This document shows, in pieces, positions 33,143-41,130 of a DNA stretch of 64,000 bases (within the stretch, counting starts at the first letter, position 1; the number at the start of each line of letters is the position of its first letter). Both the position numbers and the translations under genes were made by a program. The DNA comes from CAVPDE01 sp963707125 (GTDB lineage: Bacteria > Desulfobacterota > DSM-4660 > Desulfatiglandales > HGW-15), in NCBI GenBank assembly GCA_963707125.1, contig CAVPOU010000004.1:186001-250000 (forward strand). Reading direction: 5' to 3'. The notes beneath the pieces are model-generated. The model was not told the origin of the DNA and searched no databases. It was given only the letters and a program-made list of their open reading frames with translations.

Positions 33143-36100
33143 TCAGAGCTTCACGTCGCAGCGAAGGCAGCGGCTGCACTCCTTCCTGGCGGTTTCTTCA
33201 TCAAACCCCAACTCCACTTCCTTGAAGCTCCGAATGCTCTCCTCAGCAGCTAGCTTGGGCATTTCAGCCCTGAGCTGTTTCACCACCTCTTCAGGCACCT
33301 TCATGGTGACATGAACTTTCTCAAGCCTTTCCTCGTAGGGCTTCTCCCCTCTTCTCCGGGAAAGGTACCGGTCGATTTCAAGAGCCGCCCTTTTCCCGTG
33401 CTGCAGAGCATCCACCACTCGGGCAGGCCCGGTCACCGCGTCTCCTCCCGCAAAGACACCCGGCAGGTTGGTGGCCAGCGTATGGCGGTCCGCCACGATC
33501 GTGCCCCTTTTGGCATCGAGGGTGTAGGTAAAGCTCAAGTCCGGCGCCTGGCCGATGGCCGAGAAAATAGTGTCAAACTCAAGGCTCACCGTCTTCCCTC
33601 GGATGGGCACCGGTCTGCGCCGGCCGCTGTTGTCAAAATCCTTGAGCTCGCACTCATCCAGTGTGATGGTTAACCGGCCGTTGTTCTTGACAATGGACTT
33701 AGGGGCAAGAAGCACTTTGAGTTCGATGCCTTCCGCCACCGCCTCTTCGATTTCGTCCTCATAGGCGGGCATATCTTTTCTTTCACGCCTGTACAGGACG
33801 CTCACCTCCGCGCCCATTCTCCTGCATGTTCGGGCCACGTCAACGGCCACGTTCCCACCGCCGATGACCGCCACCTTTTGGCCCACCTGAGACGCCGCAC
33901 CCAGTTCCGCTTCTCGCAGGAACTCGGCTCCTCCCCGGACTCCGTCAATCTCTTCGCCCTGGATACCGAGAGTGAGACTCTTGTGCGCGCCCACGGCGAT
34001 GAAGACGGCATCGTTGTCGTCGATCAGTTGCCCCATGGTCACATCGCGGCCGATCCGGACATCCGTCTTCGCTTCCACGCCCACATCGAGAATGAACCGG
34101 ATTTCTTCGTCGAGAATATCCCGGGGCAGCCGGTAAGAGGGAATGCCGTAGCGGAGCATCCCGCCGAGCTTGGGGAGTTCTTCAAACACGCTGGGCTGAT
34201 AGCCCATGAGGGCCAGATGATAGGCGGCGGCAAGGCCGCCGGGTCCTCCGCCCACCACAGCCACTTTCTGGTTCTTTGGGGGTTCCTTCTGCAGGCTGAC
34301 CTTGATCCCCTGTTTCCTCGCCATGTCCGCGGCGAAGCGCTTGATCTTCGGGATGGCCAAGGCCTCATCCGTTTGCTGCCTCACACAAACCTCCATGCAA
34401 GGGTGGGTGCACACGCGGCCGCAGATGCCGGGCATGGGATTCGTCTGGTAGATGAGAGAAATCGCTTCCTGATAGCGGCCCTCATTCACCAAGGAAAGAT
34501 ACCCGGGCACATCCTGGCCGATGGGGCAGGCATTGACGCATTTCGCCTTGAAAAGACCCGCACACACCCCGGCTTCGCAATGCTGGTGGAGGATGTGGTC
34601 CTCGTATTCATGGCGGAAGTACTGCAGCGTGGAGAGCACGGGATTGGGCGCGGTCTGACCCAAACCGCACAAGGAAGCCTCCCGGACAAATTCACAGAGC
34701 TCCCGGAGCTCCTCCAGATCCGTCATTTTCCCCTTGCCTTCCGTGATTCTATCCAGAATGCGGAGCAGATGCTTGGTCCCTTCCCTGCAGGGAGTGCACT
34801 TGCCGCACGACTCATCCTGGCAGAACTCAATGAAGAACCGCGCCATGTCCACCATGCACGTGGCGTCATCCATGACGATCATCCCGCCCGAACCCATGAT
34901 CGCGCCGGCCTTGACGATCGCCTCATAATCCGTCGGCGTATCCAGGAGCTGCAAGGGAATGCAGCCTCCGGAAGGCCCTCCGAGCTGAACCGCCTTGAAC
35001 TTGCGGTTATCGGGGATGCCGCCGCCGATTTCATAGACGATGGTCTTCAGGCTGGTTCCCATGGGAACTTCGACCAGCCCGATATTGTTCACCTTGCCGG
35101 TGAGAGCAAACACCTTGGTCCCCTTGCTCCCTTCCGTCCCCATGCCGGCATACCAGGCTCCGCCGTTCTGGATGATCTGGGCGATGTTGGCCAGGGTTTC
35201 CACGTTGTTCAGCACGCTCGGTTTCTTCCAGAGTCCCTGCTGCGCCGGGAAAGGCGGCCTGGGTCTGGGCATTCCCCGCTTGCCTTCAATCGAGTGCATG
35301 AGCGCGGTTTCCTCGCCGCACACAAAAGCGCCTGCGCCCATGTAGATGTCGATATCGAAATCAAACCCGCTCTGGAGAATGTCCTTGCCGAGGAGTCCAT
35401 ACTCCCGGGCTTGCGCAATGGCAATGTTCAGTCTCTTGATGGCTAGAGGATACTCCGCCCTGCAGTAGATGAACCCCTGGCGGGCGCCGATCGCTTTGCC
35501 GGCAATGATCATTCCCTCCAGCACCGCGTGAGGATCCGCTTCCAGCACGCTCCGGTCCATGAACGCGCCGGGATCCCCTTCATCCGCGTTGCAGAGGACA
35601 TACTTGATCTCCCCCTGGGATTTGTTGGCGAACTCCCACTTGGTGCCGGTGGGGAAACCCGCGCCGCCCCGGCCCCGGAGGCCTGACGTCTTCACCTCCC
35701 GGATGATCTCTGCAGGAGTCATTTCCAGAAGCGCTTTGCTGGCCGCGATGTAGCCGTCCCTGGCGATGTACTCATCGATGCTCTCCGGATCAATGGCTCC
35801 GCGGTTCTTGAGGACGATCAGCTTCTGTTTGGCGTAGAAGGGGATGTCGTCGAGGGTCGGGATGGTTTCTGCGGAAGCCGGCGACGTGTAGAACAGCCGC
35901 TTCACAGGCCGGCCTTTTAGAAAATGCTCCTCCACGAGGTAGGGGATATCTTCCTTCGTAAGCTTCTGATAGAAAATGTTCTCAGGCTGGACGATCATGA
36001 TAGGACCCTGGGCACAGAATCCGTTACAACCGGTCTCGATGATCCGGATTTCATGCTCCAGCTTATGACGGGCAACTTCTCTCTTGAGGACTTCTTTGAC

Positions 36101-36169
36101 TTCCAGACTTCCAGAGGCGTGGCAGCCCGTGCCGCCACAGAGAAGCAAGTCAGATCGGTACGTGGTCAT
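33143..36169 (-). CDS. NuoF/HndC-type NADH-FMN subunit fused to a GltD-like flavoprotein
   Basis: 1008 residues. Residues 1-95: thioredoxin-like [2Fe-2S] domain with C11, C16, C48, C52. Residues 110-535: NuoF core with GRGGAGFPTG (166-175), NADEGDPGAF (194-203) and the cluster site CGKCTPC (455-461) plus C501. Residues 540-1008: GltD-like module with CVNACPIGQDVPGYL, CGRVCTHPCMEVC, FAD site VAVVGGGPGGLAAAY (636-650) and NAD(P) site VAVIGGGNVAVDVA. The fusion joins two NAD(P)-binding flavin sites in one chain. With nuoE, hndB-like and fdhF genes upstream it probably forms a formate/NAD(P)H/ferredoxin complex able to confurcate or bifurcate electrons. Confidence 0.92.
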   Translation of the reverse strand: MTTYRSDLLLCGGTGCHASGSLEVKEVLKREVARHKLEHEIRIIETGCNGFCAQGPIMIVQPENIFYQKLTKEDIPYLVEEHFLKGRPVKRLFYTSPASAETIPTLDDIPFYAKQKLIVLKNRGAIDPESIDEYIARDGYIAASKALLEMTPAEIIREVKTSGLRGRGGAGFPTGTKWEFANKSQGEIKYVLCNADEGDPGAFMDRSVLEADPHAVLEGMIIAGKAIGARQGFIYCRAEYPLAIKRLNIAIAQAREYGLLGKDILQSGFDFDIDIYMGAGAFVCGEETALMHSIEGKRGMPRPRPPFPAQQGLWKKPSVLNNVETLANIAQIIQNGGAWYAGMGTEGSKGTKVFALTGKVNNIGLVEVPMGTSLKTIVYEIGGGIPDNRKFKAVQLGGPSGGCIPLQLLDTPTDYEAIVKAGAIMGSGGMIVMDDATCMVDMARFFIEFCQDESCGKCTPCREGTKHLLRILDRITEGKGKMTDLEELRELCEFVREASLCGLGQTAPNPVLSTLQYFRHEYEDHILHQHCEAGVCAGLFKAKCVNACPIGQDVPGYLSLVNEGRYQEAISLIYQTNPMPGICGRVCTHPCMEVCVRQQTDEALAIPKIKRFAADMARKQGIKVSLQKEPPKNQKVAVVGGGPGGLAAAYHLALMGYQPSVFEELPKLGGMLRYGIPSYRLPRDILDEEIRFILDVGVEAKTDVRIGRDVTMGQLIDDNDAVFIAVGAHKSLTLGIQGEEIDGVRGGAEFLREAELGAASQVGQKVAVIGGGNVAVDVARTCRRMGAEVSVLYRRERKDMPAYEDEIEEAVAEGIELKVLLAPKSIVKNNGRLTITLDECELKDFDNSGRRRPVPIRGKTVSLEFDTIFSAIGQAPDLSFTYTLDAKRGTIVADRHTLATNLPGVFAGGDAVTGPARVVDALQHGKRAALEIDRYLSRRRGEKPYEERLEKVHVTMKVPEEVVKQLRAEMPKLAAEESIRSFKEVELGFDEETARKECSRCLRCDVKL

Positions 36170-36204
36170 TCTAAAGCCTCCTCATGGATACCGGGAATTC
36201 GAGC

Positions 36205-36576
36205 TTATTTCATCCTGGCGAGGGCAAAATCGGTCTGGACCTCTCCGAGCAGAACATGGCGCTTGAACACCTGTCGCATTCGGTTGCGATCCATGTGCTG
36301 ATACATCACGGGATCCTTTCCCTGAACATCCACCGTCACATTGGGTTCACTGCTGCACATGCCCATGCAGCCCGACGTGATCACGCGGATGTCCTGCCTG
36401 TCGGCCTCGGCCATTTCTTCGAGCAGGGCGTCCATCACTTCCCTGGCGCCGGCCGCGATGCCGCAGGTTCCCATGTGAACGGTGATCTTGACGGCCGTTT
36501 CTCCCTCTCGAAGAGCCGTCGTTTTCTTGGCGCTCTCCCGGATTCTCTTGAGGTCTTCAATCGTCAGTTTTGGCAT
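36205..36576 (-). CDS. Thioredoxin-like [2Fe-2S] ferredoxin (HndB-like)
   Basis: 123 residues from the ATG at 36576 with GGGAGGAA before it. Cysteines in GTCGIAAGAREV and ITSGCMGMCSSEPNV give the four ligands of a thioredoxin-like [2Fe-2S] cluster. HndB is the small subunit of NADP-reducing hydrogenase complexes and of related bifurcating enzymes. It directly precedes the NuoF-GltD fusion. Confidence 0.88.
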   Translation of the reverse strand: MPKLTIEDLKRIRESAKKTTALREGETAVKITVHMGTCGIAAGAREVMDALLEEMAEADRQDIRVITSGCMGMCSSEPNVTVDVQGKDPVMYQHMDRNRMRQVFKRHVLLGEVQTDFALARMK

Positions 36577-36844
36577 GTTGTTCCTCCCCGATGCGGGCCA
36601 TGGGTGTCTTTTCTTTCGTTCCAAGGGCTCCCGGGCTGGTCTTTTCTATGACTTATCTGCGAGGGAAACTTGCCCCCTCCGCCGTTCTCCCCTTCCTTCG
36701 GAAGTGGAGCCGGGGCTTCCCCCACAGATAAGTCATGAAAAGACAGCGCCCTCCCGCCAGTCACTACAGAAAAGACATCCATGCCCCTTAGAAACATCTC
36801 CTCATCTTGCCTATAAGACTCGAACCAAGATTCCAACTCGTGTC
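36577..36844. repeat. Spacer with a 19-bp inverted repeat
   Basis: CTTTTCTATGACTTATCTG (36641-36659) is inverted at 36724-36742 (CAGATAAGTCATGAAAAGA). The 64 bases between are GC-rich and contain short inverted GGCCCC-like pieces. The hairpin could be a processing site or the remnant of a small element between the ATPase gene and the hndB-like gene. I see no convincing gene. Confidence 0.6.
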
Positions 36845-37390
36845 TTACGCCGCCTTTATTTCTTCAAGCGACTCCCTGATGGAATCCCCGATGTATTTCA
36901 TCACTTCCGGGTGGGTGATCGGCAAATCCTCTAGCTCCTCCCTGAGCTGCCGGGTATCGATCTGAAACGCTCTTCCGTTCCTCTCATGGGTGTACGTGAA
37001 ATCCACCTCCGGGTTTCCCATGATGAGGCTCGTCATCGAGGACGCCATGTCCCCAAGAGGAGCCAGATCAATGTGGTCCAGACGAAAAGAAGCGCTTACC
37101 TCTGTTCCTTCGCCCTCTTTGGATTGGAGGGTGAAGTCCCCGTCGCACCGCCGCGCCGCCTCCCGGAAAAGGGACAGCCCGAACCCCACCCGCCGCGTGG
37201 TTCTTGTCGTGTAGAAAGGATCGAGCACTTTGTCGAGCAGGGGCGCCGGAATCCCTCGACCGTTGTCCTTGATCGAAATCCGGAGCAGGTTCTTGCTCGT
37301 ATCCTCAACCACGGAAATATGAACCCCTTTTGCGCCGGCAGCCACGCTGTTTTCGACGATGTCCATGATATGAAGGGAGAGCTCCCTCAC
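36845..37390 (-). CDS. GHKL-type ATP-binding protein, histidine-kinase-like
   Basis: 181 residues. HATPase motifs: N-box NSVAAGA (about 14), DNGRGIP (about 62), GFGLSLF (about 88). No phospho-acceptor His domain, so it is not a complete kinase. The C-terminal 60 residues (FTYTHERNGRAFQIDTRQLREELEDLPITHPEVMKYIGDSIRESLEEI) are specific to this subfamily, which is found next to hydrogenase and NuoF-like genes in anaerobes. It abuts the PHP gene, and probably belongs to a redox-sensing relay with the hydrogenase-like protein. Confidence 0.85.
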   Translation of the reverse strand: MRELSLHIMDIVENSVAAGAKGVHISVVEDTSKNLLRISIKDNGRGIPAPLLDKVLDPFYTTRTTRRVGFGLSLFREAARRCDGDFTLQSKEGEGTEVSASFRLDHIDLAPLGDMASSMTSLIMGNPEVDFTYTHERNGRAFQIDTRQLREELEDLPITHPEVMKYIGDSIRESLEEIKAA

Positions 37391-38125
37391 CTAGTTCAAA
37401 ACCCTCCTGCCCTCCTGCCCCTTCAAGGCCAGCCGGATTTCGGCGACACAGGGAGACTCCATCAAAAAAGAGGTGCTCGCCTTGCCGACATCACTCAGAA
37501 AGTGGGCATCCGAAAAAGAGACGAGCGCGTATTCCGAGATACCCGGTATCTCCTTTTTGGCAGACTCCCTGTCCGTGTGCACGGAGACCTCGAGGCCGTC
37601 CAGTTCCAGATCCTTCGGAACAAAACCGAGCTGGCTCAGAATACTGAAACTGGGCCTGTCCACGTGGGACGCGATGCTCAAGCCTCCCAGCCTGTGGACC
37701 TCTTTCACCACATCCACTAGGGAGATCTGAACCGCGCCGATCAGGAGGCGGTCATTGAACCCCTCCACCTCGTCGAATTCATTGGCCACCACCTGATCTC
37801 CGAAAAGCTCAGGCCGGTTCGTTCCCTTGAGACGGCCATAGACAAGGTCTTGCATCTCCAGCGCCTGATCGATGCGGTCGAAAATCGCCAGGGTGTGCAC
37901 TTCTTCCCTTGAGCTGATCTCCATCCCCGGGAGAACACAAAGGCCCTTTTGCCCTGCGGCCCTCAGGACTGCAGCCGCATTCTCCGCCGAGTTATGGTCG
38001 CACACCGCAATCAGGTCCAGTCCCGCCTCCCGGCTCTTCTTCACAATGGCTCTCGGACTCATGTCCAGATCCCCACAGGGAGACAGGCAGGAATGGATAT
38101 GCAAATCTGCCTTGAAGAGCTTCAC
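37391..38125 (-). CDS. PHP-domain phosphoesterase-like protein
   Basis: 244 residues of the PHP family. The metal-binding entry motif is DLHIHSCLSPCGD (7-19), followed by AVCDHNSAEN (about 40) and PGMEISSREEVHTLAIF (about 65), DAHFLSDVG near the end. Substrate unknown; relatives hydrolyse phosphate esters. The ATG overlaps the stop of the DRTGG gene (ATGA), so the two are produced together. Confidence 0.88.
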   Translation of the reverse strand: MKLFKADLHIHSCLSPCGDLDMSPRAIVKKSREAGLDLIAVCDHNSAENAAAVLRAAGQKGLCVLPGMEISSREEVHTLAIFDRIDQALEMQDLVYGRLKGTNRPELFGDQVVANEFDEVEGFNDRLLIGAVQISLVDVVKEVHRLGGLSIASHVDRPSFSILSQLGFVPKDLELDGLEVSVHTDRESAKKEIPGISEYALVSFSDAHFLSDVGKASTSFLMESPCVAEIRLALKGQEGRRVLN

Positions 38126-38469
38126 TCCTCGATCCTGCCGATACCCATCCCGTAGAGTTTGCCCGCCAGCGAATAGGAAGACAGCGGGGAAAGGAGAAGC
38201 GGAATCCCTTCCGCCTCGGCCCTTGCTTTGGTCTCCTCATCAGGAACACGGCCGTTCACGAGAACGATCGCTGCAAGTTCTCTCAGCACCGCGACGGCGA
38301 CAATGTTCTGGTGGGACTGGATGGTCAGCCAGACCCCTCCCTTCTGAGCATTGGCCATCACGTCGCTCAGGAGATCTCCGCAGTACCCGGCTGAGACTTC
38401 TCTCTCCAGCCCGCCGGCCCCCGAAGCCACCTGAAGATTGAGATAATTCTGAATCTCTCGGACCTTCAC
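38122..38469 (-). CDS. DRTGG-domain protein (first of two)
   Basis: 115 residues. The whole protein corresponds to a DRTGG domain, the ligand-binding module found in phosphotransacetylases and CBS-type regulators; the sequence AGYCGDLLSDVMANAQKGGVWLTIQSHQNIVAVAVLRELAAIVLVNGRVPDEETKARAEAEGIPLLLS fits. A second paralogue lies at 40201-40560. Both flank the hydrogenase-like sensor gene, implying a regulatory heteromer. Confidence 0.85.
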   Translation of the reverse strand: MKVREIQNYLNLQVASGAGGLEREVSAGYCGDLLSDVMANAQKGGVWLTIQSHQNIVAVAVLRELAAIVLVNGRVPDEETKARAEAEGIPLLLSPLSSYSLAGKLYGMGIGRIEE

Positions 38470-38484
38470 GGTTTTCCTCCATCC

Positions 38485-39753
38485 TCACGATCTGGGGTGC
38501 ATCATGAAGCAGCACTCCGCGCTCACCTTCCCGTCTGCCACATCCTCGGCGAATGTCTTGCAGTCCGGTGAACCGCACTGCCCGCATTCCTTTCCAGGGA
38601 GTTTCTGAAGAATGGATTCGATCCGATCCTGCCTCGCAATCGCTTCGGCAATGGAAAGGCGCTTTTCATCCTTCACCGTGCAGATCTCCTGGGTCTCACT
38701 CAAAAACCACCCTTCCTTATAAGCCCTCTGGACCTGTGAGCGCCTGACCCGCTTTCCCTGGCCGAACATGGGACCGAACTTCTGAAGGATTCCTTTGGCC
38801 TGATACTTGTCGGCCACGGTCAAAGGGCCGCCGATGCACCCTTCAGGACAAGATCTGAATTCGAAATACTCAATGTCCCGGAACAACCCCATCTCGATTT
38901 TTTGAAGGTATCGGATCGTCTCCTGCATCCCGGAAACCGCCAGGCAGGTGACATCGTCCAGACCTGCAATCTCCCCGCCGGACATGCCCCATCCGATGCC
39001 TACCCCGCTCGACACTTGGAGAATGAGGTCTTCGTCCTCCTCGGGGAGGTGTTTCGCCACCAGATCATAGACATCGTTGATCCCCAGTGCGCCACTCAGA
39101 TAAGATTTTTCGGTGAACATGGGCTCCTTGATGGAGATCATCTTCGCTGAGCAGGGGCTTATGTGGTAAATCGCAGGTTCCTTGTCACCGAAGATCTTCT
39201 TTTGCTTGAACCGTTTCCTCATCTCCCTGGCTGCAATCTCCCTTGGTGGGATGAAGGGAAGGAGGTGTTTCAACAGCGAGGGAAATCGCAGAGCGATCAG
39301 CCGGTTCACCACCGGACACGCAGGAGAGATCAGAGGCCACACCGCTTCATCTTTTCCCCGGTTTCCCTTGAGGTACAGCTCTGTGACAGCGTTGTAGAGC
39401 TCATGAGCATACGCCTGGTCATAAACGTAATTGAAGATCTTCCTTAGGGCGAGGAGAATGTCGTTGGGCATCACCTCATTGCCGAACTGAGCATAGAGAA
39501 CCGGTGAGGCGCCGACAACGCTATAGGGGCTCAATTCTGCCTTGCCTGCCCAGGTCGTCACCGCCTTGATCGCTCCCTTGGGACAAACCCGGATGCACTC
39601 TCCGCAGTCAATGCATCTTGCTCCCACGCGGGTGGCCTTGCCGCCTTTCACACGAATCGCCTTGGTTGGACAGGCTTTCATGCACAGGACACAACCCGTG
39701 CACCGGTCCTTGTCCATTTGAATATAGCTGGATGGAGGATTCTTTCTTGCCAC
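38485..39753 (-). CDS. Sensory [FeFe]-hydrogenase-like protein (group D/HydS type)
   Basis: 422 residues. Two ferredoxin clusters near the N-terminus (CTGCVLCMKACP 18-29, CIDCGECIRVCP 47-58), an H-cluster domain, and a C-terminal [4Fe-4S]-type motif (CGQCGSPDC ... CC). H-cluster ligands are retained: C146 (SPACPVV), C201 (SPCSAKM), C302 and C306 (SCPEGC). In the first motif catalytic hydrogenases have TSCCP; the proton-relay Cys is Ala here, as in slow sensory hydrogenases. A PAS output domain is missing; the neighbouring RsbW-like, GHKL, PHP and DRTGG genes may form the output. Confidence 0.88.
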   Translation of the reverse strand: MARKNPPSSYIQMDKDRCTGCVLCMKACPTKAIRVKGGKATRVGARCIDCGECIRVCPKGAIKAVTTWAGKAELSPYSVVGASPVLYAQFGNEVMPNDILLALRKIFNYVYDQAYAHELYNAVTELYLKGNRGKDEAVWPLISPACPVVNRLIALRFPSLLKHLLPFIPPREIAAREMRKRFKQKKIFGDKEPAIYHISPCSAKMISIKEPMFTEKSYLSGALGINDVYDLVAKHLPEEDEDLILQVSSGVGIGWGMSGGEIAGLDDVTCLAVSGMQETIRYLQKIEMGLFRDIEYFEFRSCPEGCIGGPLTVADKYQAKGILQKFGPMFGQGKRVRRSQVQRAYKEGWFLSETQEICTVKDEKRLSIAEAIARQDRIESILQKLPGKECGQCGSPDCKTFAEDVADGKVSAECCFMMHPRS

Positions 39754-39755
39754 CC

Positions 39756-40184
39756 TTACCCCACCTTCATGTCAAAGGAGATTGCGAGGAGAGCGCCTTT
39801 GCCTTTTTCCGAGTCGATTTTGAGATTGTCGGAGTTCCTCTTGATGTTGGGCAGGCCCATGCCGGCTCCAAACCCCATTTCCCGTGCCTCTTCCGAGGCC
39901 GTGCTGTATCCCTCTTTCATGGCCAGTTCAATGTTCTCGATACCCGGGCCGCTATCCTTCACGACCAGCGCAATCGCGTCCGTATCGACAAAGAGGTGCA
40001 AGGTTCCGTCTCCCCCGTGCATGACCACATTCATCTCCGCTTCATAAGCGCAAATGGACACCCTCCGGATCAGATCCGCGTCAAACCCGATCTTTTTCAG
40101 GATGCCCTGGACCTCTATCGAAACCTCTCCGGCCCGGAGGTAGTCTCTCGCCTTGATCGAAAACCTTTTTGAAAGAGTGGGCAT
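39756..40184 (-). CDS. RsbW-like anti-sigma-factor type ATPase
   Basis: 142 residues with GHKL motifs EAEMNVVMHGG, DSGPGIENI and GFGAGMGLPNIK. Proteins of this kind bind ATP and act as serine kinases or switch proteins on anti-anti-sigma partners. Two bases separate it from the hydrogenase-like gene. No STAS-domain partner is in the cluster; the DRTGG proteins could be its targets. Confidence 0.86.
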   Translation of the reverse strand: MPTLSKRFSIKARDYLRAGEVSIEVQGILKKIGFDADLIRRVSICAYEAEMNVVMHGGDGTLHLFVDTDAIALVVKDSGPGIENIELAMKEGYSTASEEAREMGFGAGMGLPNIKRNSDNLKIDSEKGKGALLAISFDMKVG

Positions 40185-40200
40185 GAAAACCCGCTCCCTC

Positions 40201-40560
40201 CTACTCCGAGAGCCTTTGGTCTATTCCTCGAAGCCCCTGCTTGAACAATCGGCCGCAGGCCGTGAACATCGTGAACGGAGTGGACAGCACCGGCAGGCCG
40301 TGAGACCGCGCCTCAGAAACCATCTCGGGGTCCGGTTCCTTGCCCCTCACGAGAACAAGGGCAGCCACTCCCGCGATGATCGCGGTGCGGATCACCTGCA
40401 AGTTGTTCAGACCCGATAGAACCACGACTCCATCCATGGGCCTCCTGAGAAGATCGCTCATGAGATCCCCGCCGGCGCCGGCTTCGATTCCCATGCCCAG
40501 TTTATCCTCGCCGACAATGATCTTGGCCTTCAAGGCCTCTTTGATTTCAGCCAGTTCCAT
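40201..40560 (-). CDS. DRTGG-domain protein (second of two)
   Basis: 119 residues, DRTGG fold (VGEDKLGMGIEAGAGGDLMSDLLRRPMDGVVVLSGLNNLQVIRTAIIAGVAALVLVRGKEPD). Paralogue of 38122-38469. Follows nuoE by 12 bases. Confidence 0.85.
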   Translation of the reverse strand: MELAEIKEALKAKIIVGEDKLGMGIEAGAGGDLMSDLLRRPMDGVVVLSGLNNLQVIRTAIIAGVAALVLVRGKEPDPEMVSEARSHGLPVLSTPFTMFTACGRLFKQGLRGIDQRLSE

Positions 40561-40572
40561 CGTTGCTTCCGT

Positions 40573-41073
40573 CTACTGATAACGATTGAGTATCCCTTCT
40601 ATCCGGGCAAGCGTCATGCCGCCGTGTGTGTCATCATCCACCACCATGACCGGAGCAAGGCCGCAGGCGCCCAGGCATCGCACGGCCTGCAAAGAAAATC
40701 GGCGGTCTTCGGTGGTCTGGCCCACTTCAAGATCCAGTTTCTCGGTCAGCATATTCATGATGGGCTTGGTGCCCCTGACGTAACAGGCGGTGCCCAGGCA
40801 CACTTTGATCGTGTGTCTCCCCTTGGGCACCATGGAAAAAAAAGAGTAAAAGGTCACCACGCCGTAAATGGTACTTCCCGGGATGCTCAGATTCTTGCCG
40901 ATGTATTCCTGCAGCTCCACCGGCAGATAACCCACCGCTTCCTGGCACCCTTCGAGCACGGGAATCAGGCAACCTGGCTTTCCGCGGAAGGTGTCCAGAA
41001 GCTGATCCACTTTGGCCATGACATCAGGGGTCATGTCAGGATTCATCGCTTGTAGGTTTGCTCTGTCGTGCAT
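40573..41073 (-). CDS. nuoE: NuoE/HndA-type [2Fe-2S] subunit
   Basis: 166 residues: N-terminal helical domain and thioredoxin-like [2Fe-2S] domain with CLGTACYVRG and CLGACGLAPV supplying the four Cys ligands. It is the small partner of NuoF-like proteins, here the NuoF-GltD fusion 4 kb downstream in the same direction, and of fdhF just upstream. Confidence 0.94.
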   Translation of the reverse strand: MHDRANLQAMNPDMTPDVMAKVDQLLDTFRGKPGCLIPVLEGCQEAVGYLPVELQEYIGKNLSIPGSTIYGVVTFYSFFSMVPKGRHTIKVCLGTACYVRGTKPIMNMLTEKLDLEVGQTTEDRRFSLQAVRCLGACGLAPVMVVDDDTHGGMTLARIEGILNRYQ

Positions 41074-41130
41074 GCTCCACTCTCCTTATCCTTCGCCTGT
41101 GTGGCACAGGCCTTCGCTTCCACTCTCCGA

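Noticed and set aside
33878..35446. Long 522-residue plus-strand frame
   Set aside because: Antisense shadow of the NuoF-GltD gene; no ribosome site or family resemblance, composition typical of GC-rich antisense frames.
36564..36836. 90-residue minus-strand frame between hndB-like and GHKL genes
   Set aside because: It runs through a large inverted repeat, overlaps the hndB-like start, has no ribosome site and no protein-like composition.
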